Shown: positions 1 to 10,065, counted from the stretch's first letter. The stretch is 64,000 nt of DNA from Exilibacterium tricleocarpae (GCF_007004655.1 NZ_ML660088.1:388840-452839), one strand, 5' to 3'. The notes: a model not told the origin generated them from the sequence alone. Numbers and translations are program-made.

Positions 1-1
1 G

Positions 2-49
2 TTTGAAGCCGAGCCCGCGCCGCAATCCGAGGAACCGGTCAATGAATAA
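2..49 (+). CDS. 3' end of upstream rnf gene (probably rnfG), partial
   Basis: An open frame enters from the left edge and ends at TAA 47-49, reading [15 protein letters not shown]. It overlaps the ATG of the next gene by 8 bp, the translational coupling expected inside an rnf operon. In the common order rnfABCDGE the gene before rnfE is rnfG, so this is probably the RnfG C-terminus. Only 15 residues are visible, so the identity rests on position alone. Confidence 0.45.
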   Translation, partial: FEAEPAPQSEEPVNE

Positions 50-758
50 CCCCGTCAACTATCCGGAAATCACCAAAAACGGCTTGTGGAACAACAACCC
101 GGCGCTGGTACAGTTGCTGGGTTTGTGTCCGCTGCTGGCCGTCACCGGCTCGGTGGCCAACGCACTGGGCCTGGGACTGGCAACGCTGCTGGTGCTGGTG
201 GGTTCGAACATTGCGGTGTCTATGATTCGCAAGGCCGTCAGCGACGCGATCAGGCTGCCCGCCTTCGTGATGATTATCGCCACATTTACCACCTGTACGG
301 AACTGCTGATGCGGGCCTTTACGTTCGAGCTGTATCAGATTCTCGGCATTTTTATTCCACTGATCGTAACCAACTGCTCGATTCTGGGCCGCGCCGATGC
401 GTTCGCCAGCAAGAACCCCGTTATCCCCTCGGCCGTGGACGGTTTTATGATGGGCCTGGGCTTTGGCCTGGTATTGCTGGCCGTGGGCGCGATACGCGAG
501 GTACTCGGCAACGGCACCCTGTTTGCCGATATGCACCTGCTGTTCGGCGAGGGGGCCAGGGACTGGACTGTGCACCTGTTTGGTGACTACAGTGGCTTTC
601 TGATTGCGGTGCTGCCGCCCGGCGCCTTTCTGGCAACCGGTTTTCTGATTGCGCTGAAAAATATTATCGACACCGAACTCAAAAAGCGCGCCGATGCACG
701 CAAAGCCAGACCCGTGCAAGGCAGCAAGCGGGTCAGGACCACCGGCGCCATTACCTGA
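42..758 (+). CDS. rnfE: RnfE/RsxE, electron transport complex subunit E
   Basis: An integral membrane subunit of the RNF complex, which couples ferredoxin and NAD(H) redox chemistry to ion movement (or, as Rsx, reduces SoxR). The 238-residue protein has about six hydrophobic segments and the family's conserved stretches [29 protein letters not shown] (with the central Cys) and [15 protein letters not shown] chose ATG 42 because a GAGGA ribosome site lies 8 nt upstream and it overlaps the previous stop; a TTG at 3 would add 13 non-homologous residues. The C-terminal tail is basic and variable. The nth gene that often follows rnfE is absent here, so the operon probably ends at this gene. Confidence 0.93.
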   Translation: MNNPVNYPEITKNGLWNNNPALVQLLGLCPLLAVTGSVANALGLGLATLLVLVGSNIAVSMIRKAVSDAIRLPAFVMIIATFTTCTELLMRAFTFELYQILGIFIPLIVTNCSILGRADAFASKNPVIPSAVDGFMMGLGFGLVLLAVGAIREVLGNGTLFADMHLLFGEGARDWTVHLFGDYSGFLIAVLPPGAFLATGFLIALKNIIDTELKKRADARKARPVQGSKRVRTTGAIT

Positions 759-1050
759 GGCAGGTCGAGCACCCACGCTCAAACCCCCGCGCGCAACACA
801 GACCCGACTATTTTCCCGGCACGGGTTGTGATATAACACGTCGACCAGGTAAGTCACAGATTGACCCTCGCTCGAGAGGGATCGACTCAAGCTGTAGTGA
901 CAGCATTTCGTAGACAGTCATACCGAAACAAAAACCCGACCTGACACAGGTCAATGCAGGTGCGGGCGCTGCTGGTCAATACTCTGACGGGATCGGCCAC
1001 CAGTAAAACTGGATACCGGTGGGACCGAACAAATTTATAGGAGGTGAAGG
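759..1050. other. Intergenic region with candidate promoter and palindrome
   Basis: No gene is supported. An extended -10 sequence (TGATATAAC, 829-837) could start the nnrU-like transcript, although no good -35 is visible. A perfect palindrome GACCTG-ACA-CAGGTC lies at 938-952, about 100 bp before that gene, and could be an operator. A strong ribosome site (AGGAGGTGA) ends the region. Function is inferred only from position. Confidence 0.3.
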
Positions 1051-1617
1051 TTGTCACTGCTGATTTTTGGACTATTGATATTTGTTGCCATACATATGAT
1101 TCCCTCTGCACCGGGCTTGCGCAGCTCGCTGTTGGCCAAGTTGGGACCGATCGCCTACAAGGTGCTTTTCAGCCTGCTCTCCCTGGCCGGACTGGTTATG
1201 ATTGTCAACGGCCTGAAGGTGGCACCTTTCGAACCGCTTTACCAGCCACCGGACTGGGGTCGCCATCTGGCGATGCTGCTGATGTTACCGGCCGTCTATC
1301 TGTTTATTTCCAATTCCGCGCTGCCGGTTCACTCCTTTGCGCAGACAGTCACGGCTCATCCCGTTAACTGGAGTGTTATTATCTGGTCGGTGGGGCATTT
1401 ACTGGCCAATGGCGACCTCGCTCATGTTCTGCTGTTTACCAGCCTCGGCCTGTTCGCCGTTGCCAGCATTATCACCGGCAATGCGCGCGGTCTGAAGCCT
1501 AGGCAGGAACGGCCATCCGCGGTTAAAGAGGCGGTTATGATCGCGCTGACCCTGGTGGTTTACGTCGGCCTGTTTGGCGGGCACCGCTTTTTTACCGGTA
1601 TGCCGCTTGTCTCCTGA
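1051..1617 (+). CDS. NnrU family membrane protein
   Basis: A 188-residue protein with five or so membrane helices. The NnrU family signature is clear: an N-terminal HMIPSAPGLRSSL segment and a central SVGHLLANGDLAHVLLF motif with conserved His. NnrU was named from denitrification clusters, but the family is broad and its biochemical role is unsettled; relatives act in isoprenoid/carotenoid or heme-linked processes. The start is an unusual TTG at 1051, chosen because AGGAGGTGA sits 5-8 nt before it and the encoded residues MSLLIFGLLIFVAIHM match the family start. No other denitrification gene is nearby, so a nitrite/NO role is not supported by context. Confidence 0.85.
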   Translation: MSLLIFGLLIFVAIHMIPSAPGLRSSLLAKLGPIAYKVLFSLLSLAGLVMIVNGLKVAPFEPLYQPPDWGRHLAMLLMLPAVYLFISNSALPVHSFAQTVTAHPVNWSVIIWSVGHLLANGDLAHVLLFTSLGLFAVASIITGNARGLKPRQERPSAVKEAVMIALTLVVYVGLFGGHRFFTGMPLVS

Positions 1618-1821
1618 GAACCGGTGCCTGATAAATGCCATGTCATTAGTGTAGAAAATAGAACACTGCAAATTCAGCTTGATGTCTTTTCATCACTCTA
1701 GAGACAGAGAGAGGGAATATTACCGGCAGATTATGTGTGAATTGTCATTGCCACAAACAGATGGACGACAGTTGTGCATAACACCGCGCCACAACCGTGG
1801 CAGCAGCCGGGCCGTCAACTG

Positions 1822-3522
1822 TCATCCCACCTCGACCGGAGTCTGCGCCGTCGCCGCGGTTTCCTGGGGCAACACAAACCAGCGCAGTAACTCGGCCGCC
1901 GGCGGCAGTTCGATACTGAAGCGCCTGCCCTGGCGCGATGTGCGCGTCAGCTCCTGTTGCGCCAGGGCCAGGCACGTTGCGAGCGATGGCGGCGCGACAG
2001 GCTTGCCCAGGGTGCTCTGCGAGGCAAAGTAATCGATGTCGCTCAAACGCGTCTGCAACGCCATGTCCTCGCCCTGATAGCGCCACACACCGCTTTCCGA
2101 TTGATACCGATAGTAGGGCAACAGACGCCAGCCGTGCGCGGCCACCAGCTCTACCGCGGCCACCAGGTATTCAAACATCTCATCGCTGATAAAGTAGTTG
2201 AAGTTAACTCGCACCCAGCCTGGCCGCATAATCATATGGCCTGCGAGCAACTGCGCCTCAAGCGCTTTGCTGTAATCCATATCCATACCGAGCAAAGTGT
2301 GACCGTAGGGGCCGGCACAGGAACACCCGCCACGGGCCTGGATACCGAACAGATCGTTCAGCAGTGCCGCCACAAAGCCGTAGTGCAGGTCCTTTTGTTT
2401 ATACTTGATCCGCAGAGCGACAATCGAGAGTCGGGGCGCCGTGGTATTGCCCAGCACCTCGATGGTGTCACAGGCAGACCAGCGCGCCAGCGCCCGGCGC
2501 ACCAACGCCGACTCGCGCTGCTCGATCATATCGGTGCCGACATCCTGCTGCAGTTTGAACACCAGGCCGGCGCGAATCGACTCGACAATGGCGGGGGTGC
2601 CCCCCTCCTCCCGCCGCTCGGGATCGGCGCTAAACCGATGGTCTTCAGGCGTTACGTAGACGACGGTGCCGCCCCCCGGCACCGCCGGCACCCGATTGGC
2701 CAGCAGGTGCTGTTTGACCACCAGCACGCCGGGCGTACCCGGTCCGCCGATAAACTTGTGCGGAGAGATAAACACGGCGTCCTTACTGCTGTCACCGCCT
2801 CGAGTGTGTTCTCCCGTCATATCGATGCCGACGTAGGGCGCCGCCGCGGCGTAGTCCCAAAAGCCGAGCGCACCGTGGCGATGCAATAACCGCGCAATTT
2901 TATCGACATCGGTTTTGATACCCGTGACATTGGAAGCGGCGGAAAAACTGCCGATTTTAAGCGGCCGCCCGGCATAGTCATGCAGTTGCTGCTCCAGGGC
3001 ATCCACATCCAGTAAACCGTCGCTGTCGAGAGGTATGACCACCAGTTCGGCAATACTCTCGCGCCAGGGTATCTCATTGGAGTGGTGCTCATAGGGACCG
3101 ATAAAAACCACCGGCCGGTCGGCGTCGGCAAGCTGGCGATCAAACCGGTAGCGCCGGTTTAAATCCGCCGGCAGGCGCAGGTTGAGAATATCGATCAACT
3201 TGTGAATGGCGGCGGTGCTGCCGGCGCCGCAGAAGATGACCCGATCATCCTCGCCGCCGTTGACACTGCGGTGAATAAGCTGCCGCGCCTGCTCCCGCAG
3301 GGCCGTGGTCTGGCTGCCGGTAAAGGAACTCTCGGTGTGGGTGTTGGCGTAAAACGGCAACACCCGCTGGTGAATATAGTCCTCGATAAAACCCAGGGCG
3401 CGGCCGGAGGCGGTATAGTCGGCGTAAACCAGCGGCTTGGGTCCGAACGGCGTTTCGATGCCGGCGCCCTCGCCGATTACCGAGTCCCGGATTCTGTCTA
3501 TCAGTGCAATCTTCTCTACCAT
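1822..3522 (-). CDS. Class V aminotransferase / cysteine desulfurase-like PLP enzyme
   Basis: A 566-residue fold-type I PLP enzyme of the class V (NifS/CsdA-like) family. Visible landmarks are the N-terminal YADYTASGRAL motif, EHHSN (145-149) that stacks on the cofactor, DYAAAAPY with the PLP-binding Asp 223, and the Schiff-base lysine K256 in SPHKFIGGPGTPGV. A Cys-containing GGCSCAGPYGH segment near residue 400 sits where desulfurases carry their reactive Cys, but the loop differs from IscS/SufS, so the substrate is not assignable. About 100 residues at the C-terminus exceed the usual 400-residue core. The gene is divergent from a Lrp/AsnC regulator 171 bp away, a pairing typical of amino-acid catabolic enzymes controlled by their neighbour. 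Confidence 0.8.
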   Translation of the reverse strand: MVEKIALIDRIRDSVIGEGAGIETPFGPKPLVYADYTASGRALGFIEDYIHQRVLPFYANTHTESSFTGSQTTALREQARQLIHRSVNGGEDDRVIFCGAGSTAAIHKLIDILNLRLPADLNRRYRFDRQLADADRPVVFIGPYEHHSNEIPWRESIAELVVIPLDSDGLLDVDALEQQLHDYAGRPLKIGSFSAASNVTGIKTDVDKIARLLHRHGALGFWDYAAAAPYVGIDMTGEHTRGGDSSKDAVFISPHKFIGGPGTPGVLVVKQHLLANRVPAVPGGGTVVYVTPEDHRFSADPERREEGGTPAIVESIRAGLVFKLQQDVGTDMIEQRESALVRRALARWSACDTIEVLGNTTAPRLSIVALRIKYKQKDLHYGFVAALLNDLFGIQARGGCSCAGPYGHTLLGMDMDYSKALEAQLLAGHMIMRPGWVRVNFNYFISDEMFEYLVAAVELVAAHGWRLLPYYRYQSESGVWRYQGEDMALQTRLSDIDYFASQSTLGKPVAPPSLATCLALAQQELTRTSRQGRRFSIELPPAAELLRWFVLPQETAATAQTPVEVG

Positions 3523-3693
3523 AAGTCCCCATCACCACCGTGTAAAAAAGGCTCTCATTGTACGATTGACTCGCTTAAACAATGTCTCTATTTGGGTCGA
3601 ATATTATCGCCATATAAAAACAATGTTCCTTTAAACATATATTTAACGTAATATCGTTTCACTTATCACCCTGAAGAAAGTACAAACTCAACT
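3523..3693. promoter_or_regulatory. Divergent promoter region with repeated ACAATG half-sites
   Basis: This AT-rich 171-bp spacer separates the aminotransferase from the Lrp/AsnC gene. AAACAATGT occurs twice in direct orientation (3577-3585 and 3618-3626) and CATTGT once inverted (3556-3561). Lrp/AsnC proteins bind repeated degenerate sites in such regions, so these are candidate operators; this is inference. Confidence 0.35.
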
Positions 3694-4161
3694 ATGATCA
3701 GCAAATACGACAGAGCCATTTTGGAACTGCTGCAACAGGACGCCACCCTGTCGGTGGGGGAAATAGCCGAGCGGGTGGCACTGTCCAAATCCGCCTGCTG
3801 GCGGCGCATTCAAAAGCTGGAACAGGACGGGGTGTTGCGGGAGCGGGTGGCCATTATCAACCAGGACAAGGTCAATCTGCCCCTCACGGTATACATTTCG
3901 ATTCGCACCAACCAGCACAACGACAACTGGTCGGCAAACTTCAAGCGTCTGGTGGAGACCATCCCCGAAGTGATGGAGGTGTACCGGATGAGCGGCGAAC
4001 TGGATTATCTGATGAAGGCCGTGGTCACGGATATGCCGGGTTACGACCGGCTTTACAAGGAAATCATCAAAGCGGACTTATTCGATGTCAGCTCCAGCTT
4101 TGTGATGGAGACCATGAAACAAACTACGCGCCTTCCGTTGCATCATCTACAGAGCGAATAG
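3694..4161 (+). CDS. Lrp/AsnC family transcriptional regulator
   Basis: A 155-residue regulator of normal Lrp length. The N-terminal winged helix-turn-helix spans about residues 4-50 (DRAILELLQQDATLSVGEIA, then ALSKSACWRRIQKLEQDGVL), followed by the RAM ligand-binding domain with VMEVYRMSGELDYLMKAVV. These proteins bind an amino acid and control metabolic or transport genes. It is divergent from the class V aminotransferase, whose gene is the most likely target. A second Lrp/AsnC gene begins at the far right of the window. The effector cannot be read from sequence. Confidence 0.92.
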   Translation: MISKYDRAILELLQQDATLSVGEIAERVALSKSACWRRIQKLEQDGVLRERVAIINQDKVNLPLTVYISIRTNQHNDNWSANFKRLVETIPEVMEVYRMSGELDYLMKAVVTDMPGYDRLYKEIIKADLFDVSSSFVMETMKQTTRLPLHHLQSE

Positions 4162-4200
4162 CGATCAGTCTGGGGGCATCACCTCTGTGGTCGATGACTC

Positions 4201-4290
4201 ATGACACTTGCTTCAGGCACCGACTTTCGCCTCAAGCGCCTACTTCCGGTGGTGGCGGTAACTAAAAGGATTTGTGCTAATTTACCGTTT
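4201..4290 (-). repeat. Half of a dispersed intergenic repeat (left flank of defence island)
   Basis: The segment reads TTCGCCTCAAGCGCCTACTT then GGTGGTGGCGG and GGATTTGTGCTAATTTACC. It is similar throughout to 63078-63150 and, in reverse complement, to the GTAGGCGCTTTAGGCGA part of the repeats at 11.1, 40.8 and 63.26 kb. An open frame through it (4201-4431) is not a gene. Its partner in opposite orientation lies at 11085-11160, on the other side of the AbiE/STAND cassette. Confidence 0.65.
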
Positions 4291-4317
4291 CCTGCTATCT
4301 GTTACTGGCTTCGCGCG

Positions 4318-4347
4318 CCTCGTCACTGCATTTTTGCAGTGGCGAGG
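4318..4347. terminator. Strong hairpin downstream of Lrp/AsnC gene
   Basis: CCTCGTCACTGC and GCAGTGGCGAGG form a 12-bp stem (one G-U) around ATTTTT. There is no clear T-run after it, so it may be a weak terminator of the regulator transcript or a structural part of the repeat region. Confidence 0.35.
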
Positions 4348-4537
4348 AGTATTCCTAGCTTAGACTGCCCTATTTTGGTGATCGTAGGTGCTTTTAAAGT
4401 TTTGAAGTTCTTTAACTACGCAAATATCTGACTCAGTCTCTATCATGTTTTTTCATTCTTGAATAACAATAAAGCATTCATGATTTTAGCCTGCCTCACC
4501 GAACAGGCTGAGCAAATTTCAATTTAATAGATCTTAT

Positions 4538-7500
4538 TTATTGCCTCTCAGCCGCCTTTAGCCAATCATTGATGGAACTTGCACCCAACGACAATAGTGA
4601 ATCCTGGACTGAGACCACGCGCCTGAGCATCTCGCCACAATCTGATTCTTCTCTTTCTTCCGCTTCGGCAAAGAGCCTCGTGGTAAGCTGGACAAGCTGA
4701 TTATCATGGTCATAAAAATATGGCCGGCCGCGCTTGATATAGGCCAAGTATATCTCTAGCGATGCCAGGGCAGCTCCAGGATCACGCTGCGCGGTAGTGT
4801 TGAGCCACGCATCAAATCCAAACACCTTTTGACCTTTATTCTCACGATCACTTTCAAGTACATTGAAGCAGAGACGAATCAGGTTTATTGGCACGACAAC
4901 CGTATGCGCGCTGTCCCTGAAAATACTGTTCATCTTACTTGCGACCGCCATTGCATGGGAAGTTTCTGCATTCAGCCCCGTTTCTATACCTGTAAGGCAC
5001 TGTTCACGATGATGTTTGATATTCTCAGGATGACTCCAAACGCTTGCCGCCCCTTTCCATGCCTCGGTAAGATTCAGCGCACTCAAATCGTTAACAAATT
5101 CGACAGAATCAATATGTCCAGTCAGGGCGGCTAAAGCTGAAATCCGCCCCCAAATTTCCATATCTTTGTCATTTCCCTCGCCGCGAATTCGATCCAGCGA
5201 GGGTGCAACCTTATCGAAATGATCGCGATAAGCGTAATATAGGCAGCGTCCTGCATTCCTCCAAAGCCCCGCAGCATTCTGCGTGGCCCGATGAAACAAC
5301 TCCCAACCTAATTCTGGATTTTTACTCTGGAGATACGGCAAGCGTCGTAGAATCAATGCGCGGATCGCAGGATGCTCGTTGCTGGAAAACAGACATAATA
5401 CATTCGGCATTAATTCGGGCAGCCCAACACCCTGCTCATGAAAGTTGCAGGTTAAGATCATCAGAGCTTCAGCAACTTTTCCACTCGTCATGTTGATACC
5501 CTTATTAGTCCAATCATCCGAGTCATCTTGAAGGACACTTTTCTCTCTAAAATTCAAGTAGCCCATTGCCAAAAACACCAGTCGATCAGCCTCCTGAGTG
5601 TCCAGAATGACGTGTGCGCAAGATTCCAATGCATTGGCAGCAGAACGATTTAGCCGCCAGTGTGCAGAATGTCTTTCCAGCTCATCCAGTGTTTGATTAG
5701 CCAATATTGGACCATCTGGTACCTCAACTGGCTCCCAGTTATTGTTTGCTCTCAAGTTACCATAGCGATGCGCCAGATAGCTGGCAACTCCGTCCATAAT
5801 TTCATCGCTAAAACCCTCCGATATATCTTCCCATCTCGATGATAGCAAATCTAAGAATCGCGATGGATGGCGAGACGAAGCCTCGCGTAGTTGCCAACCG
5901 ACTTCTCTCTCTCCTCCGATTCCAAGATTATCGAAATCCCAATCATATCCCGTATAATGCGCCAATAAGTCAACCACACCATCATCACTGGCCTCCAGAA
6001 ATACCTCATATGAAAACGGGGCCGATACCAAGCCACCGCGCATACCGATGGACGGTAGTCTGAAAAATGTGCCACCTATTTTTTCACAAGCATCCAATAT
6101 CTTTTGGAGTTCCACTGATCGCAGGTGACATGGAATTGCAGATATATATTCAGCTCGCTTCCTCAATATCCAGAAACGTGTATCCCTATCTTCTGTAGGT
6201 TCTTCCCATATAGTTTGCAATACCTCCAACACCCCATCTTGTGTGGCATCATCAAGGTACACAAATGTTGATCGAATTAATGTACCCAGTTCAAAAGAGA
6301 GTTCGAACTCTAGGAAATCCTTATCGCACAATAGACGTCCAATCAAATCCAGGTTGGAGGCTGGTGAATTTGTTAAGGCAAGGACGGCGAAGTAACACAG
6401 TGCGCCCTCGTGGTTAAAGCACAGGCGCTCTCGGTTCTTCTGCCACCAATCAGAATTGCTCTTAGCATGATTGAGGATAGCTGCCTCAATTGCATTCATC
6501 AGAACTCGATCACTATCTATATGTTGATCATCGGTCTCAGAATGGGTGTCATGGTATGAGGTTTCTCCGAGAAACCCATAACGATAGCCGACTCTGGTCT
6601 CTCCATAGCAAGCAGATTGTATTTGACTCCACTGCTCAACTGCCTCCAACGCCAGATCAAGCAAAGCTGTTGACCGCACCATCCTTTGTGTCAGGAAGTT
6701 ATCGTTCTTATCTCCAAAGTAATGGGGCTCACAATGCAGTTTGTTGTCAAAATGAAATTTCGTTATATCTTCCTCACTGATTTCGCCAGCGATGTATTGC
6801 CATAAAAGCTTGTCATCTACAACGCCCTCTGTGATACAGCGTGCAATTATTCGCCCCAGAAAGATACGCCTGCCTTCAAGCATTGGCATACTCAGCAACT
6901 GCTCTATTAAGGGCACAGCCAACGACAAATCCTCTGTTTCAAGTTCTGGTAACGAAAGAATCAGTTGCTCTGCGATTCTATTGCTATCCAGCCAATCCAG
7001 CGACAGCATGTCCGTCCAAAACCCCAGCACCCCCTCAGCATCTTCATTAATCCACTGCGTTATCCTATGGGCATGGGTCGTTAGCCCCTCCGCATCATTC
7101 ACGCCTCTCAACTCTGGAACCAAATAAGAAAACCAGAAACGGTGCCACTCAATCAATGAAGCTTGAGTGTAGACCACCTGAAATACCTCGCGATACTGGT
7201 TTCGCAAGTCTCGTATCAGCGGCCAGTCAGCATCTTGTGGCACCTGCTGTGCAAACAATTCGGCGATCAGGCGGCGAATGTGAAAGACGGTGTTGCTTGT
7301 CAATACCGTTCGAAGTTGCTTTCGAAACTCGCGACGCTCTCCCATCGCCAACTGGGCGAAAAAGCTGCGTATGCTCGGACGCACAAAGGGCACGGGGGGC
7401 AACCCCTCGATGAACTCATTGAGAGAAACGCCCTGACGTATGGCTCTACTAACCACCAATGCATCCAGTAGAGTCTGATGACCAAACATCAGCCTACCAT

Positions 7501-9112
7501 CATGGGTATCTTGCAGCACATTGAGGCTTTTCAGTTGTCGCAAGATGTCTTGTGGCGCATTAAAACGCTGATTTGGAATCGACAAGCTGCGAGACCTCAA
7601 CATTTCATCTGCGACATCCTCAATTATCTGCATCGCGGCATCCCCCAACGCAGAGTCATTTTGCACGATGGCGTTGAGGTAGCGCTGTGTCAGTGCTTGG
7701 CTGGTTACTACACTAAAGCTACCTTCATGCTGGGCCAGTTCAACAAACAGGGCGAGTTCGCGTGGGTTTCGGATCAACTCACGGGTAACTTCATCAATAG
7801 CCGTTAAATCGATCCCGAGCATATCGAGCAACGGTGCAATTTCGGTATCCCAGTTTAATGGTAGGCACTGAAATTCGCAGTCCCACTGCCTAGTAGCGAT
7901 ACGTCTATCATACTTACGATCGAAGTCACGACAAGCTGTCACAACAGTGACATTGGGAATCAGCAGTAACTGATCGACTTGCGCGAGGAAATACGTAAGA
8001 ACACTGTGCTCACGAGCAATGGACAAGACATCCAGCGAATCAATGACTACAACTACATGCGTCTCCTCCGCCAAACGAGCAGCTTGCGCCACCCATTGCT
8101 CTGGCAATCCTTGTGCTTGGCGTTCCTGCGCCGTTGCCAAGTCAGCAAATTCACGCGACTGGATGAAGAGTGGAACCAAGTCTCCCCAGGCTTTCATGCG
8201 CTGCTCAAGTTTTTCTTGCAAGCTCAGCATTACGCAGGTTTTGCCAGACCCTGGAAGGCCTGTCAGCAAGATCGCACGTTCCTTGGCATCGATAGCAGAC
8301 AACAGTCCATTCACAGTTGGATTAATAATACGCCGACCAGCAACGTCGCGATGCCAGCTCCTGCCGATAGCCGATGTATTGGAAAATGATGTTCTCACTT
8401 GTGCAGTGGACATCACAGGAACTAGCATTGCTCCCGCGTGGCGGAGAATTTCTTTGAGGTCTTCCTTAGTTAGGCGATACATGCTGGAGGCAGCCAGATT
8501 GCCATCTCCCATGTGTCCACCAAGTTTATCTAGGGTTGTCCAGAGAGCGTTGTAGGCGGCATCTGAATTGCTCGCTATTTGACGCAAACGCTCACGAAGC
8601 AACATATCCATGCGATCAAAATTTAAGCCGCCTTCAAAAGAGGTTCGACTGAGGAATTCATAGGTGGAGAGGCCAGGAGCATGATCGGCAATGCGAGTGG
8701 CCAATATCTCATTTGTCTTAGTATGCTCTGTAGTGAGATTCGCAATATAATCAGTCTCATTGCTATAAAGAGCGCTGTATTCACACAGTTTGGCGACTGA
8801 ACCAAATTCACTACGCGAATAGAAACGGACTTTGGCTTGTGGGGTTCTTGAAAGTTCTACAGCGGCTTTATCCAGCTCCTCTCCAAGATCAGAGATTGAC
8901 CATGATTTGAAATCAGTTTGGTTCTTCTTGCACTGACAGCAGATCAGGGAGCCGTCGGACTTGCCAATTACGACATCATCTACTTTAGAGGTCGTTGAAT
9001 CCACTTCTAGCCACTGATACTCTGGATCAGACAAGATGGTCAATGCCCAGTCAAAAGCAATCAAGGTTTGATAAATATCGCCGCGATTGGAACGTTTCCC
9101 TGCCTCACTCAT
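4538..9112 (-). CDS. STAND-type NTPase with N-terminal PD-(D/E)xK-like nuclease domain (candidate Avs-like defence protein)
   Basis: A 1524-residue protein in one intact frame. Residues 1-110 look like a restriction-type nuclease of the Cap4/DUF4297 kind: GDIYQTLIAFDWAL, then WLEVD, VDDVV (45-46 Asp) and the CQCKKN core (Q60, K62). Residues about 255-460 are a NACHT/STAND NTPase: Walker A GLPGSGKT (285-292), Walker B VVVVIDSLDVL (353-363), sensor TACRDFD (392-398) and a winged-helix-like segment after NPRELALF. The remaining 1000 residues are helical, without recognised enzyme motifs, as expected for a sensor domain. This nuclease-STAND-sensor layout is that of antiviral Avs proteins. It follows abiEii by 20 bp on the same strand, and base composition is more AT-rich than the flanks. 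Family assignment of the nuclease and the trigger are inferred. Confidence 0.8.
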   Translation of the reverse strand: MSEAGKRSNRGDIYQTLIAFDWALTILSDPEYQWLEVDSTTSKVDDVVIGKSDGSLICCQCKKNQTDFKSWSISDLGEELDKAAVELSRTPQAKVRFYSRSEFGSVAKLCEYSALYSNETDYIANLTTEHTKTNEILATRIADHAPGLSTYEFLSRTSFEGGLNFDRMDMLLRERLRQIASNSDAAYNALWTTLDKLGGHMGDGNLAASSMYRLTKEDLKEILRHAGAMLVPVMSTAQVRTSFSNTSAIGRSWHRDVAGRRIINPTVNGLLSAIDAKERAILLTGLPGSGKTCVMLSLQEKLEQRMKAWGDLVPLFIQSREFADLATAQERQAQGLPEQWVAQAARLAEETHVVVVIDSLDVLSIAREHSVLTYFLAQVDQLLLIPNVTVVTACRDFDRKYDRRIATRQWDCEFQCLPLNWDTEIAPLLDMLGIDLTAIDEVTRELIRNPRELALFVELAQHEGSFSVVTSQALTQRYLNAIVQNDSALGDAAMQIIEDVADEMLRSRSLSIPNQRFNAPQDILRQLKSLNVLQDTHDGRLMFGHQTLLDALVVSRAIRQGVSLNEFIEGLPPVPFVRPSIRSFFAQLAMGERREFRKQLRTVLTSNTVFHIRRLIAELFAQQVPQDADWPLIRDLRNQYREVFQVVYTQASLIEWHRFWFSYLVPELRGVNDAEGLTTHAHRITQWINEDAEGVLGFWTDMLSLDWLDSNRIAEQLILSLPELETEDLSLAVPLIEQLLSMPMLEGRRIFLGRIIARCITEGVVDDKLLWQYIAGEISEEDITKFHFDNKLHCEPHYFGDKNDNFLTQRMVRSTALLDLALEAVEQWSQIQSACYGETRVGYRYGFLGETSYHDTHSETDDQHIDSDRVLMNAIEAAILNHAKSNSDWWQKNRERLCFNHEGALCYFAVLALTNSPASNLDLIGRLLCDKDFLEFELSFELGTLIRSTFVYLDDATQDGVLEVLQTIWEEPTEDRDTRFWILRKRAEYISAIPCHLRSVELQKILDACEKIGGTFFRLPSIGMRGGLVSAPFSYEVFLEASDDGVVDLLAHYTGYDWDFDNLGIGGEREVGWQLREASSRHPSRFLDLLSSRWEDISEGFSDEIMDGVASYLAHRYGNLRANNNWEPVEVPDGPILANQTLDELERHSAHWRLNRSAANALESCAHVILDTQEADRLVFLAMGYLNFREKSVLQDDSDDWTNKGINMTSGKVAEALMILTCNFHEQGVGLPELMPNVLCLFSSNEHPAIRALILRRLPYLQSKNPELGWELFHRATQNAAGLWRNAGRCLYYAYRDHFDKVAPSLDRIRGEGNDKDMEIWGRISALAALTGHIDSVEFVNDLSALNLTEAWKGAASVWSHPENIKHHREQCLTGIETGLNAETSHAMAVASKMNSIFRDSAHTVVVPINLIRLCFNVLESDRENKGQKVFGFDAWLNTTAQRDPGAALASLEIYLAYIKRGRPYFYDHDNQLVQLTTRLFAEAEEREESDCGEMLRRVVSVQDSLLSLGASSINDWLKAAERQ

Positions 9113-9132
9113 AAGGCAATCCCTACTTATAA

Positions 9133-10065
9133 TTAGCTTTTATTTCCCCCAAGGCACTTGATCAACCTTTTCTGTAAGTCAGAGCGCTTGGCTGGGTTTT
9201 TCTCTTTAAGTTTCCGGAGATTGTGCAACTTCCATTGGATTGCGGGCATAGACTCCAGCCCATTCACTGGGCATATGGACCAATCAGGGTCTCCAGTTGT
9301 AAAGCTAATAAAGAACTCCTTGTCCCGATCAGACAGCCGGTCATTCACTCTACTTACGAGGTTTTCTCTGGTAGTCTCGAAATCCTCATAAGTAAAAGGT
9401 CGGGTAGCCATCCCTTCAAACTTGGTTTTAAATGCTGCTCTTTGATCTTTTAAATTAGGCTGTAATAGCTCATGTAGTGGTTTGTTACTTCCTAACAATG
9501 ACGCGATAAATCCTAGCCTAACTTGCTCGGTAATCCCCTCCTCGTCGAGAAGTATCTTGATGTCAAAAAGGTCTCGTGGATGCTGTCTGTCCAGTGCAGC
9601 ACATATTTTTCCGCCGTACAGCTCACCTTTCGAGACAATCCTTATCGCAGCAAACCGTTCAAACTCATCCTGCACAGCGTCAACCACTGCCATTTCCACA
9701 GGCTCCCACAGGTATCCGCGTAGGGTCGTATTGACCTCTACCTTTATATCGGTGCGGCCAAGCTGGCACAATAGTTTTGCTTCAGCCCCATCACTTTGGG
9801 GTAGCTTTGTAACTCTTATTCCCTGAATAGCGCCTTCGAGCGCTTTTTGGATACGACCAAGGCCATCAGAAATGCCCTTCATTGCCGTTTTACGGTCTTC
9901 TTTTGGCAGATAGGTGAGGTCGATATCAACAGATAGCCGTGGAAAATCTCTGTGAAAGAGATTGATCGCCGTCCCCCCTTTTAGGGCAAAGATCCCCTCT
10001 TCAGCCACATAAGGTAAAACCTGCAAAAGAAGCCCGACCTGCTCCTTGTACTCGGAAGGCTTCAT
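9133..10065 (-). CDS. abiEii: AbiEii/AbiGii-family nucleotidyltransferase toxin
   Basis: A 310-residue member of the AbiEii toxin family, the toxin of type IV toxin-antitoxin AbiE systems that block phage growth by modifying tRNA or other targets with nucleotides. Motif I is GGTAI (30-34) followed by LSVDIDL with metal-binding D47 and D49; KVEVN (108-112) holds a third acidic position, and ELYGGKICAALDR with HPRDLFD (162-168) is the C-terminal family signature. Its start overlaps the antitoxin stop by 4 bp (ATGA-type coupling). The next gene, the STAND nuclease, begins 20 bp downstream, so all three are probably one transcript. All catalytic residues appear intact. Confidence 0.9.
   Translation of the reverse strand: MKPSEYKEQVGLLLQVLPYVAEEGIFALKGGTAINLFHRDFPRLSVDIDLTYLPKEDRKTAMKGISDGLGRIQKALEGAIQGIRVTKLPQSDGAEAKLLCQLGRTDIKVEVNTTLRGYLWEPVEMAVVDAVQDEFERFAAIRIVSKGELYGGKICAALDRQHPRDLFDIKILLDEEGITEQVRLGFIASLLGSNKPLHELLQPNLKDQRAAFKTKFEGMATRPFTYEDFETTRENLVSRVNDRLSDRDKEFFISFTTGDPDWSICPVNGLESMPAIQWKLHNLRKLKEKNPAKRSDLQKRLIKCLGGNKS

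Noticed and set aside
4201-4431. 76-codon frame at the left edge of the defence island
   Set aside because: Consists of the dispersed repeat; the same repeat elsewhere is frameshifted, so it is not conserved as protein.
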